In this document: positions 1 to 11,004 of the stretch, piece by piece
Layout: each line of letters starts with the position of its first letter
Numbering within the stretch: the first letter of the stretch is position 1
DNA from: Haliclona indistincta
Lineage: Eukaryota > Porifera > Demospongiae > Haplosclerida > Chalinidae
Reading direction: 5' to 3'
NCBI GenBank assembly: GCA_964017065.1
Contig: OZ024788.1
Location: 3,047,887 to 3,111,886, forward strand
DNA length: 64,000 bases
Made by a program: the position numbers and the translations under genes
The notes under the pieces: generated by a model
The model's database searches: none
Seen by the model: only the letters and a program-made list of their open reading frames with translations
What the model was told of the DNA's origin: nothing

Positions 1-396
1 AGGCGCAGTTCCATATTGGGTAAATTATTTGTACATCGAGCAACAGAATTCAGATAATTATTACTGCTGTACTACCTCTCGAGTGCTTGCCGGGCAAGGT
101 GCCTTTCGCTGTCAATATTGTTTTTGGTAGTACGGTTGGAACTTATCATCAGATTTCTTGTCAGAGAGGAAGACAGTTTAGTCTCACAGGGCCTGCAAGA
201 CTAAAGCATGTCTTGGAATTACATGTGGAAAAATAGCACATTGAAAAATTGTACATATACGTGGAAAATTGTTAATAATTAATTTTTGGTTCTAATTTCG
301 ACATGCAGATGCATTTAAACATTCAAAAATAACCAGCCCTACAGTATAATAAGCATTATAGTATATCCATTGCAATAACATTTTTACACTTTACAG
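1..396. other. 5' flank, no gene recognised
   Basis: I see no convincing coding exon here. The first exons of paralogue P1, including its start codon, should lie in this stretch or before the window, because the first exon I can place (397) begins with a splice acceptor. The stretch is AT-rich and shows no repeat that I can match elsewhere in the window. Confidence 0.4.
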
Positions 397-2112
397 GATC
401 AGGATCATATGGCACAGCTGAAGGTAATCTTCACCGGTATCATGTATTGTAGATAACATGAGAATGGCTGTATTTTTCACAGTATCCCTAACTAGCTCAG
501 GATATTACACACCCCCCACATCACCACTACCCCCTACATCACCAACACCCCGAGAAGTAAGTATGCCACACTAATACATTGTATACTTACTGAAATTATT
601 CCTTTGCAAGAATCGTCTGAAAAACTGCTATTATTGTTGTGAATCTTTCTTAGGTAAGCTAACAGGTGCATGCAATCAATCATGACAATAATCTTTTTTA
701 CAGCTATTGTTGCTGAAATTTTTCTGGTACTTCTCAGCTTTATAACTTGTCAGCTAATACAATTCAACTACTTCCAGTTACATGATGAAATGCGACGTAA
801 CAGAGTACCAGATTGGTTACGGAAAGTAGCCAAAGTTATCATTTTTGTTTTTTGGGCATCGGTTTGGTTTTCTGCACTAGTAGTTATTTTGATAAATCTT
901 TTACCAGTGATCTTTGTTTCATGGACCTGGATATGTCCACAAGTTGTCGTCTTCAATGTGTCCTACTTGTTCAATGTTGAGAAAATTAACAGCACCTATG
1001 AGAACCAAATCCCGTCCATTGCACTTCGTGATATGACATACGAACAAGCTCATTCACTCAGTTATGACAAGGTTATTGATAATATGTCAAAATTTGAAGT
1101 GTTCTCTAAACTGGTCATTCTGTTCCTGGCATTTTCAAGTTTCATATCATATTTTTTATTCATTTCTGTGCTATTGTGCACATATAAGTGTGCTGGAATA
1201 AGACACTGGTGTATCAAGACAATAAAAGGCAAATCTGATGAATTATACAAACCTCTGGACCCTTTTAGCATGACTGATCCAAAAGAGATATCCACCAAAC
1301 TAGACTTGCCTGAATCTTTGTATTTTAACTTTCTACTGCTTCTCAATATTGTTCTTTGGATGGCTTGCTTTTGTCTTTTTTGGACAGCACATTTTGACAA
1401 ACCTGCTTATTATGATGTGAAAGTAAAAGAGTGGTTAGAGAAAGTAGGGTTTATATTCTACATGTACTCTCTGCTATGTACTATTGTTAGTTGCTTCATC
1501 TTCTCAAAGATAGCCTACTCAGTCAACCAAAGGTGCTTAAAACTGTACGATAAATTTGAAAATCATACAAAACAAGATGGTGATGAAGATGTTGATGGTC
1601 TTCATCGTTTAATTGAACAAGACAATAAGTTTACGAAAATGGCCCAGGAGACTGTTTATTGGTTTGAATTCTGGTTCACTATCCATTGGGTATTCTATAC
1701 TGTCACTTCATTTCTCTCAATAGGTCTTGTTTTTGACATGCTGGTCAAGTATACTCAAGCCGAACTCAAAGCACCGTTAGACAATGCTATAGGGTTTTCT
1801 TGGAAAGAGCTTGTTGTAGTTTCTTTGTTCACACTGCAGCACTGCTTTCTCTTCCTCTATCCTTGCTTCAAAGCGGCCGCAGTGACTGTGTCACGTGAAA
1901 AGCTTATCAAGAAAGTCAACTCTCATTCAGATCCTAATCATCCACTGAAAGATGAGAGGAAGCAGCTTTATATTCAGCATCTCAAGAACAAAAAGTTTGG
2001 GTTTCGTATCAGCTTCTTCTGTGCTCGACTACGATTTGGGTTCAACGTTGCCTACATATCAATATTCATTGGTCTCTCTGGAGTGCTACTGAAACTAACT
2101 GACTTGTTTTAA
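397..2112 (+). CDS. Array paralogue P1, multi-pass membrane protein, 5' end missing
   Basis: First member of the unrecognised family. Exons are inferred at 397-423, 483-556, 611-653 and 704-2112; acceptors end in CAG/AAG, donors are GTAATC, GTAAGT and GTAAGC, and the frame is open across all joins. The start codon is not seen. The long exon opens with the family signature (AIVAEIFLVLLSF) and encodes about eight hydrophobic segments. A loop after the second segment carries N-x-S/T sites (NVS, NST, NMS). The segment-3/4 loop holds PLDPF and STKLDLPESLYF, segment 5 reads YMYSLLCTIVSCFIFSK, segment 7 reads TLQHCFLFLYPCFKAAAVTV, and the C-terminus is LSGVLLKLTDLF. With P3 and P4 it forms a subgroup sharing SWTWICPQVVVFNVSY and the IALRDMT.EQAHSL stretch. 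Function is unknown. The long exon is certain to be coding; the small exons are a model. Confidence 0.82.
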
Positions 2113-3255
2113 TCATTAAACAAACTATGAATAGTGTTGTGATCACAGTTTGGAAGAATTTTTGTATTAAATACTCTTGATATCTTCTACATAATAGTTT
2201 GTGGTAATATTTTAGACTGCTTATTGAGTCAGCTTCTCTATAAATGACTTGACAACAACTCTCAGATATCTTAGATCTATAGAATAGTGTCATGACAGTA
2301 TCATTGTTTTAGCATAAACTACCTCCAAAGGTGCTCATGCCTCTGTGGAATTGCATGCTCCAATACAAGTACAAGTGCATGTACGTGCCCAACAATTGCT
2401 GACAACAAACATGAATAACTAACCAACTATCTAATCTCCTGACACAGGTAGTTATACTATAGTACACTAAGTTTAGACTCATATTTACATCTACCTGAAA
2501 TCTACTGATCAATGTCATAACTATGATTATTGTGAGAGCTACAACTGTGTTGAAACAAACTACACATACCGTCAGCCGTGGTAAATACACTCCACAGCAT
2601 CAGTTATTGGTAGTCAATGAGACAGCACAAGCGCTAGAATTCCTGAAAGAAGAACAAAATTAATGTGTGGGCAGCAATTTCAGTATACCACTTTAGAAGC
2701 ACCGCTAAAGATAAATCTTCAAGGTCAGATTGCTTGATCAACCCTAGATGGCTGAAATTTCAAGAAACGTCAAGACAGCGAAGATTTGAGCAATATTAAT
2801 AACTTGTAAATGTCCTTGGCTTGATGCACGGCATACTTCCAAGCACTGCACGTTGGGAAATCATTGTTGAAAAATTGTTACAGCATCGTGTGTAAGCAGT
2901 GCACTTCGCGTTTTGCAGATTTCGGCGAGAGTCGCTGGGCATGTAGGGACGCATGCTGTGACGCTGCATGGAATGTAAGTTCTGTGGTGTTTAGTCAGCT
3001 CTGTCAGATGTTCTAGATTTACTCATTAATATTCATAATAGATAAGGTTCTAGAATGATGATAACAGCACAAGTAAAGTGTAAGCTAAGCAAATGTGATA
3101 CTATTTATTTATACAATGTTACATATCAACAGTATTCACGAGCTCTTTTTGTTACTTCAAAGTAATGACTATCTCTCAAGTTATCACATGATGTAAAATA
3201 CCCCCACAGAGTGGCAGGTATTTTGGTGACACTTTTACAGTCTACAATCAATCCA
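2113..3255. other. Intergenic stretch P1-P2
   Basis: No gene is visible. It contains the 3' untranslated region of P1 and the promoter of P2. A CACATGATGTAAAATA stretch near 3185-3200, about 60 bases before the P2 start, resembles the CACATGACTCCC plus AT-box block found upstream of P4-P8. Confidence 0.35.
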
Positions 3256-5404
3256 ATGGCTGATAAAACTCCTCTTGTGTCTGCTGCTGGCCAACACGGT
3301 TATGGAGGTAACTTCAGCACTATACAATACAGTTTGATAGAGGACTTGTATACTGATAGTGGTGTCTGTTCTACTGTGCATGACCAAAATATCATGGTTG
3401 TATATTCTCTAGGTACAGAACAGCCAACAGCACATGTAGCACTGGCTTTACCACCACAGGCTCTGGTCAATCTGCCACAAGATCTATCAAAGACTGTATC
3501 AGACAATCTGTCACAGTATCTAACACGGACTCTGTCGCAGAATTTATTAACAAAAGTTATATCACAGACTCTATCACAGAATCTATCGCAGATTCTGTCA
3601 CAAGATCTAATACGAAATCTATCTCAAGATCTCTCGCAAACTGTGTCAGAAACTCTGAAACAGAATCTATCACAGACAAACCTATTACAAAATCTATCTG
3701 AGCCCCTGTCACAGAAGGTATCAGAGACTGTATCACGGGTTCTACCACAGACTCAGTCAGAGAATCAACCGCAAAATCTGTCACAGACTTTATCAGAAAC
3801 TGTATCACAGGCTCTGTCAGAGAATCTGTTACAGAATCTGTCTCGGGCTGTATCACAGCCCACAATACAGGCTCCACCACAGCAAGGTAATTGTTTATAA
3901 TGTAGAAAGTAAGTAGACAGCTTGCTAGCTAGTCTGTGACAAGATTACAAGTATATGTCAACATTCACTGTTTCTCTTTACCAACAGATCGAACATGCAT
4001 TGAACATGGATTAGGTAAGATGGCTACCTGTTAATTAAAGTTAATTATTTATTGTTTTTTTCAGCTATTTTTGCAGAAGTTATGCTGGCGGCGTTAAGCT
4101 TGTTAACGTGCCAGACAATACGATTTAACTACTTCAACTTACAGAATAGAGCACCAGGCTGGCTACAAAAAGCAGCTAAATATCCACTATATTTTCTTAT
4201 GCTTTTGGCTTTTCTGGCGAATATTGCACCAGCTGGTTGCGTTTTGGCTGCTTGTATAAGCTCACAGGCTATGGTCCTCAACTTGACCCTTTTATTTGAG
4301 GAAATTTTGAACAGCAAGTTTGAATATAATCTGACCGATCCAATTCATGACATTCGCGATATTCACGACATGAAAAAATTAGTAAGTTTTGGAGTATACT
4401 CTGAACTAGTAATTCTGCTTCTTACAATGTCAAGTGGTGTCTCATATGCTTTGTTCATCATAGTACTGATATGCACTTATAATTGTTATCCATTTCGAAG
4501 GTGGATACGAAAAATTATTTCTGAACCAGAAGATGATAGACAAAATGATAATAAAGCTTTAAATCCATTTTGTATAAAAGAAAAAGAAATTGGTTTTACC
4601 AAAGTTTACTTACCCGAATCGCTGTACTTCGTATTACTGTTTTTGATCAATATCTCTCTCTGGTTGGCTTGCTATATTGTCTTTTCGCTCGAAGTTTTTG
4701 ACAAACCTTCTCATTTTACCAATATTGACATACAGTTGGAACAATTTGTGTTCTTCTTGTACATGTACTCACAACTGTGTACAATTGTCAGTTGCTTCAT
4801 CTTCTCAAAGATAGCCTACTCAGTCACTCATAGGTGCTTGAAACTGTACGATGAATTTAAAAACCATAACAAACTAAGCGATGTTGATGATGGCCTCAGT
4901 TTGTTAATTGAAAAAGATGACGACTTCACCAAAATGGGTCAAGACACTCTAAATTTGTTCGAAATTTGGTTCACAATCCACTGGGTGAGCTACATTGTCA
5001 CCTCATTCTTCTCAATAGTACTCTTCTTAGGAATTCTAGAAAATAAAATAGAGCCTAGATTTTCAAATATACCGGATAAGGCACTTGGGTTTATAGACTC
5101 TGAGTTTGCTGTAATAACCTTGTTCACAGTGCAGCACTGTTTTCTCTTCCTCTATCCATGCTTCAAAGCTGCCGCAGTGACTGTGGGTCGTGAAAAGCTC
5201 ATAAAAAAGATCAACGCTCATCGACTTGAAGGACACCCTCTTACTCTTGAGAGAAAACAGCTTTATATCCAGTACCTAGAGAACAAGAAGTTCGGGTTTC
5301 GTATCAGCTTCTTCTGTGCTCGAATTCCCTTCGGTTTCAACATTGCTTACATATCGATATTCATTGGTCTCATGAGTATGCTAATAAAATTTAGTGACAT
5401 ATAA
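3256..5404 (+). CDS. Array paralogue P2, multi-pass membrane protein with LSQ-repeat N-terminus
   Basis: Model exons are 3256-3307, 3413-3886, 3988-4014 and 4065-5404, giving 630 residues with every junction in phase 1. The start MADKTPLV has the family's acidic Pro-Leu-Leu/Val motif. Exon 2 is low complexity, built on degenerate L-S-Q-(N/T/D)-L units. The long exon is the most diverged in the array (YMYSQLCTIVSCF, ends IKFSDI) but keeps LPESLYF, LFTVQHCFLFLYPCFKAAAVTV and the KFGFRISFFCAR block. The first intron (3308-3412) is 105 nt, has no stop and is a multiple of three, so retaining it would add 35 residues in frame. The family function is unknown. An AATAAA overlaps the stop region. It could be a receptor, channel or transporter; nothing decides. 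Confidence 0.85.
3470..3885 (+). repeat. Degenerate in-frame LSQ minisatellite in P2
   Basis: Units of roughly 12-24 bases based on AATCTGTCACAGACTCTATC and variants repeat through exon 2 of P2. They encode L-S-Q/L-S-E/V-S-Q runs. The length is a multiple of three, so the frame is kept. Confidence 0.85.
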
Positions 5405-5923
5405 TAAAATATTTTGCTGTATGAAATTATTGAAATCATGTAAGCTGTTTTTTTTAACAAATTAGTTTTGTATCAGTGTAGACAATAAAATTTAATTATT
5501 GTACAATAATAGTAATTTTTATTATGTTTTTTTTTGTTTTTGAGTGCTTGTTATGCTAATCTGTACAAACTTGCTTTTTTAAACAAAACAAGTACCATGA
5601 CCCTCATGGGTTAACAACAAAGTCTAGTCAACTCAAACCTTTCGGACAGAACATTTGCTGAGAAGTAAACATCATCCAATACACTATTAAAAATGGGGTG
5701 TTAAAATGTCGTTTAAATAGTACACCCTATAAGACAAATTTGGACTTTTGAATTAAGAAGTATATCGTTGATTGGATTTGTCAACCAGAAACTTATTCTA
5801 ATCATAGAATGTTAAAACACTTTATTGTTTTTCTGCAAGCGGAGTTTAAGTTTAGAAAGATCGAAGATTTCCATGGCAACCGTAGCACCTTATAAGGAAA
5901 GTGTGTTTTAACACTCTAAAGCT

Positions 5924-6475
5924 TTAACCCTTTAAATACTAAGTTATCTTGCTGGAATTTTAACCTCGTAAATGCTGACCAATTCTCTCGCGAATAACTC
6001 ATGTGCCCTTTGCGCTACTGGTCTCAAATTTGCGTCCTTTTTTGCCAGTGAGTAGCTGCAATTGCTCACACTCAAGTCGATCAAGATGCCCCTCCCACTT
6101 CGGAAATCAAGCCAATAAAGTGCACCGACCTCGTCAAATTTTGCTCAAAGTTAGTACTTTGGGGCTGGTCAATGAAAAGTACATACAATAGCAGTGGTTT
6201 AGGTGAGTGCAAAATGTAGCCCAGATTATGGAGAATGTGGGAAATGTGTTTTCCGAGCGTCCTGAAGCCGCAAAATGTTTTGTGCTGAAGCCATAGAAAA
6301 GCTGGTCGCCAATATGTTTGGTGGAGGGCGCGTGCCGAAAACCACTAGATTTTGTACGGTTATTTGTATTCTTCAATTTAGCTTAATTTCGGAACATTTT
6401 AGCACTTTTGGATAAAGTTATGGTGTCTGAAGTATGTATGATGCCAAATCGCGTCATTAGAGCATAAAGGGTTAA
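5924..6475. mobile_element. Candidate MITE with TTAACCCTTTA ends
   Basis: An 11-base perfect terminal inverted repeat (TTAACCCTTTA at 5924-5934, TAAAGGGTTAA at 6465-6475) bounds 552 bases without a gene. No clear target duplication is seen, and a second copy was not found in the window, so the call rests on the termini alone. Confidence 0.4.
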
Positions 6476-6817
6476 GGGTGCTTCTATAGCACTTCACTTT
6501 TAACAGAGTAGTCTTTATTGCATCATTTGCATGGCATACAATAATAATTTTTATTATAAAAAATTGCATAGTCAGTAATAATGAATTGTGTGATTTAGTA
6601 GTAAATTTGGTCCATCTGAATACAATTTTGATTGATAGCAGGAATTAAATTTGCGTTTAGCGTCATACTGCAAAGTGTAAAGTGCAAACAATGTTAGCCA
6701 CACAGCAAATCACTGCATCAAAAAGTAGTGGATCTGTAGTCTGAAAATTAATAGTGACTCTCAGACAAGTAGACACTGTAGTACAGCTCAATTATGCAAC
6801 TGATATCAGAAGGCTGC

Positions 6818-7030
6818 CACACACATGCATGTACAAAAGCATTTATGGAGGAGCTCCTTCCTGTAACCATTCAAATTCCTAGTATTGTCCGATCAATATT
6901 TTACACAGTAATAGATTCATACTCTATTGTGTATAAATGATCATGAACACCATCAACATATTAGTCTATTGTCTTGTGACTAGTAATGAATCTTTAACCT
7001 GCATGTCAGTTGAAATATGCTCCAAAATCT
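6818..7030. repeat. Upstream duplicated block, copy 1
   Basis: It is near-identical to 20708-20915. Shared landmarks are ACACACATGCATGTACAA, CCATTCAAATTCCTAGTATT and ACAGTAATAGATTCATACTC. The two copies sit upstream of P3 and P5, so they probably travelled with gene duplication. Confidence 0.8.
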
Positions 7031-7569
7031 ATGTGATAATCAGTACACTGTTGTTGTTTGTAAAGATCAGAATCACAAAGTATGCACCGAGGGTAACAAG
7101 TCAAGTTGCTCTCTGAGACAAAACAAATTGTAATTGTATTCATGAGAGCTAGTAGTGACCTGCTGTCTTCCAGCTACAACATATAATTCAAAAGCAAAAT
7201 GAAATGCAATTCAGACATACAGTAAGTTTTATTTATAGTACAGACCTGTAACCAGCTTGAATAAGAGTGTCAGAATTGAGAAAAACTTGATCTACTCAAC
7301 ACATCAAGTAGGTAACTACTATGCACAGACTATCAATCAGAGAATCATTGTCCAGCACTATACGCCTGTGCATGTGATTGTAGAATCAACTATGAATAAC
7401 AGTATTAACAATGAGCACTGACAAGCAGAGATCACATGATCTGGAATAGTAGTAAGAGTATGGATGGATAGGTATAATACACACTGTAGTAGGATAGTGC
7501 TGGCAGTTGCAGGAGACCCCAGTACTGAATTTAGTTCTGTGAAAGAGTTCATTCGTTCAATCTGACAAT

Positions 7570-10281
7570 ATGGCTAGTCAAGGTAATTTATTTGTCTGTA
7601 TACTGTGCTAGTGAAAGAAATAATAATAGTCTACGAGTTGTGTATAAGACACTAAGCAAAGTTAGTCAATAAGCTGTAGATTGGGAAATTTTTTAAAATT
7701 TTGAGTTGTTTAATTTTTGTTGCTATTTGCATGTATTATAATGCACATTGTTTTCGCATGTATAATTTTCGTTGCAAGGATGGACGACAAAATATTCTAT
7801 GCCAAAACCTTCCCGATCATTGGTATGTAGTTAACATTTTTGTCAATGATCAGTGTCTCTGTCACTGACAGCTTTTGACCTCTTACTATACCACCAAAGC
7901 CTAGGAACAGGTTGTATCCCTTTGCTAAACCCTTTGTCCACAATGGTGCAACTGCATTGTGCTTAAGCAAACATTGAAACTTGCCGGCTTACACATGTGA
8001 TATGCTGATATTCATAATCATTGTGTAGTAGTTGAGTTGTGGAGGCAATAGGGACTTGATAATACAGGACAAAGTGTAGCCAGTGCTGTGTCAGACAAGA
8101 GACCACAGCCCGAGTGATAAGTCATGAAAAGCACAAACACACTAACATTACTGTTTTATCAAGAGTTTATAATTAAGAAGAGTGTCGAACGTAGCATACC
8201 CGTGTACAAATTCTGTGTATAAAGTAATATACACAGAATGAAACCATTTTCCAGAAATACTGTAGATTCCAAAGCTAGCCACTGGCTTTAGCATGCAATA
8301 ATTATTGCTTTTGCAGCACTACGTACATTGTACACTCATAGCTATAATACAAGAACAGATGAGTGCATGCCTTTAAATTTAAATGTAAATTTAAATTCAA
8401 TATATAATGCTTGGCATTTAAATTGAACCTCTCAATTGAACCATGGTAGAACCAGGTGACAATACAGAAACAATTGAATTTTTCCGGACCCCAACAACTG
8501 AAAATCCTCCGACCCCAACAACTGAAAATTCTCCGACCCCAACAACTGAAAATCCTCCGACCCCAACAAGTGAAAATCCTCCGAACCCAACAACTGAAAA
8601 TTCTCCGACTTCAACAAATGAAAATCCTCCGACTTCAACAACTGAAAATCCTCCGACTTTAACAACTGAAAATTCTTCGGCTTCAACAACTGTAAATCCT
8701 CTGGCTCTACCAAGTATGTCAATATTGTGTATAAAAATCTAGCTTTAGGCTATATCTTTTCACCAACAGATTTGAGAATTTGCCGTGTTGGGTTAGAAAT
8801 TTTTTTCGGTAAGATATTTTTAAAATGTGGTTCACTTACAATCGTTGATTATTGCAGCTGTAGTAGTAGAATTTCTTCTTGCATTTCTCAGCTTAATAAC
8901 ATTTCAGCTAATACGGTTCAACTATTTCAAGCTAAAAGATCATGTATCTAAACCAATCAAAATCTTACTAAAAGGATCAATCTACTTTATTGCTTTTTTG
9001 TTTATTCTGCCGATGAATGTCACACCAGTAGTTTTTGTTTCATGGACCTGGATATGTCCACAGGTTGTCGTCTTCAATGTGTCTTACATGTTCAAAGTCG
9101 AGAATGTTGTGAACAGCTCCTACGACCAAATCCCGTCCATTGCACTCCGTGATATGACATATGAACAAGCTCACTCACTCAGTGATCTCAAGGTTATCGA
9201 CAACATGTCAAAATTTGAGGTATTCTCTAAACTGGTTTTTCTGTTTCTCACACTGTCGAGTTGTCTATCGTATTTTTTGTTCATTTGTGTGCTACTATGC
9301 ACATATGAGTGTAATTGGTTACGAAAAATTCTGCATGAAACTCAGTTAATAGATGATCCAGAAAAAAGTCTGCTACTACCAGAGGGACAACAAACAAGTT
9401 CTTCTAGGAACAATCAGGAATCAGATATATTTAGTCTGGACCCATTTTGCATTGATAAAGAAAGTGACATTTCCACCAAAATCTACCTGCCTGAGTCTAT
9501 ATACTTTATCGTACTACTGTTTTTCAATCTTGGACTCTGGGCAGCTTGTGTTGGTGTGTTTTGGAAAGAACACTTTGACAAGCCTCAATATTATGGAGGA
9601 GAAGGTGTTCAACTATCACGAGAATGGGAAGTAGCTGGCTTTTGGATGTACATGTACTCTCTGCTATGTACGATTGTCAGTTGCTTCATCTTCTCCAAAG
9701 TGGCTTACTCAGTCAACTACAGGTGCCTGGAATTGTACAAAGGATTTATCAAGCCCCCTGACAATATTAATACTCTTGATTGGTTAATTCAACAGGATGA
9801 TAAGTTCACAAAGATGGCACAGCAAACTTTATATTGGTTCGAAATCTGGTTTACGATGCATTGGGGATTCTACATTGCTACTTCATTTCTTTCAATAGCA
9901 CTCGTCTTTGATATTCTGGTCAAGTATATCCAAGCTGAACTCAAAACACCCACAGACTCTGCGATAGGGTTCTCCGAAACGGAGCTTATTGTAGTCAGCT
10001 TGTTCACACTGCAGCACTGCTTTCTCTTCCTCTATCCTTGCTTCAAAGCGGCCGCAGTGACTGTGTCACGTGAAAAGCTCATCAAGAAGGTGAACGCTTT
10101 TTCGGCATCCAAGCTGGAGCACGATGAAAAGAAGACTTATATCCAGCACCTTAAGGATAAGAAGTTCGGGTTTCGTATCAGCTTCTTCTGTGCTCGACTA
10201 CGATTCGGGTTTAACGTTGCCTACATATCGATATTCATCGGTCTCTCTGGAGTGCTACTGAAACTGACTGACTTGTTTTAG
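7570..10281 (+). CDS. Array paralogue P3, multi-pass membrane protein with mucin-like N-terminus
   Basis: Model exons are 7570-7582 (ATG, MASQ), 8450-8713, 8770-8808 and 8858-10281, all in phase 1, giving 579 residues. An alternative start is the in-frame ATG at 8443, just before the second acceptor. Exon 2 is a Thr/Pro/Asn-rich minisatellite (TPTTENPP units) that looks O-glycosylatable. The long exon has about eight hydrophobic segments, the N-x-S/T-bearing second loop (NVSYMF, NSSYD, NMS), PLDPF-type acidic/proline loop residues, YMYSLLCTIVSCFIFSK and the conserved C-terminal third. It is closest to P1 and P4 (ends LSGVLLKLTDLF). The reading frame is intact throughout. Function is unknown. 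Confidence 0.85.
8480..8700 (+). repeat. In-frame 24-27-base minisatellite in P3 exon 2
   Basis: About eight units of AACAACTGAAAATCCTCCGA with small substitutions encode TPTTENPP/TSTTENPP. It is open on both strands because of the base composition; only the + frame belongs to the spliced gene. Confidence 0.9.
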
Positions 10282-10464
10282 ACTAACTAGTATAATTATA
10301 TTAACAGTGATAATTGTGAGTATGATAGTATATTTTTGTTCAATAGTAGCTTATAAATTCTGTTATTTAAATTTGTGATATACAAGCTTGATTATTTCTA
10401 TACTAAATAGACAGCTGCAATCTGAAGGCATGGTATGCGTACATCAATACGTATATCAACTGCT

Positions 10465-10633
10465 AGCCTCGTACCCAGGCTCTCCGGCGGAGATTTAATT
10501 ATGCGTGGGTGTTGAAATGCGGGGGTGGCGAATTATGCGTGGGTGTTGAAATACGGGGGTGGCAATTCGCCACCCCCGCATTTCAACACCCACGCATAAT
10601 TAAATATCCGTCAGAGAGCCTGGGTACGAGGCT
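10465..10633. mobile_element. Short foldback element flanked by direct repeats
   Basis: The termini AGCCTCGTACCCAGGCTCTC and its complement bound 169 bases whose interior also folds (GGGTGTTGAAATGCGGGGGTGG and its complement). The flanking sequence ATCAACTGCT is directly repeated (10455-10464 and 10635-10644), which supports insertion. The paralogous site 3' of P4 (about 20565-20590) lacks the element. Its ends resemble those of the larger element at 24038. Confidence 0.75.
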
Positions 10634-10792
10634 AATCAACTGCTAGCTTGCTTGTAAGATAGAGCATGCTCAGGAGGAAAACAAAATTTTCACTATGTGG
10701 CCTGATTTTGCTCTGCCCACAAGACGAATGGTGACTTTGTTGGACAATCAGTGTGATAGAGCAGCCTTGATTTGCTCCATAATGGACCAGCA

Positions 10793-10920
10793 GTTGTGTT
10801 TGTAAGATGCATGTATCACATGTGCAGATAAGCCTACTACAACTATGTGCTTGTTTGCATAAGCACATAGTTGTAGTAGGCTTATCTGCACATGTGATAC
10901 ATGCATCATACAAACACAAC
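10793..10920. repeat. Near-perfect 128-base hairpin
   Basis: Two arms of about 60 bases (left begins GTTGTGTTTGTAAGATGCAT, right ends ATGCATCATACAAACACAAC) with almost no loop. It ends 85 bases before the ATG of the FN3 gene. It may be a foldback transposon or a transcribed hairpin; no target duplication is obvious. Confidence 0.85.
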
Positions 10921-11004
10921 TCTGGTCCTCTGCAGCCCTAGCTACAGCGCAAGGTAAGGAGTGCTTTGTTGTACGAGTCAGTACTTATCTTTCTTCATCA
11001 CAGA

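Larger units (their letters stand above)
5405..7569. other. Intergenic stretch P2-P3 with duplicated blocks
   Basis: No gene is recognised. It holds a short inverted-repeat element (5924-6475) and, at about 6818-7030, a block of some 215 bases that recurs at 20708-20915 upstream of P5. Short open frames here have no recognisable similarity. Confidence 0.45.
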
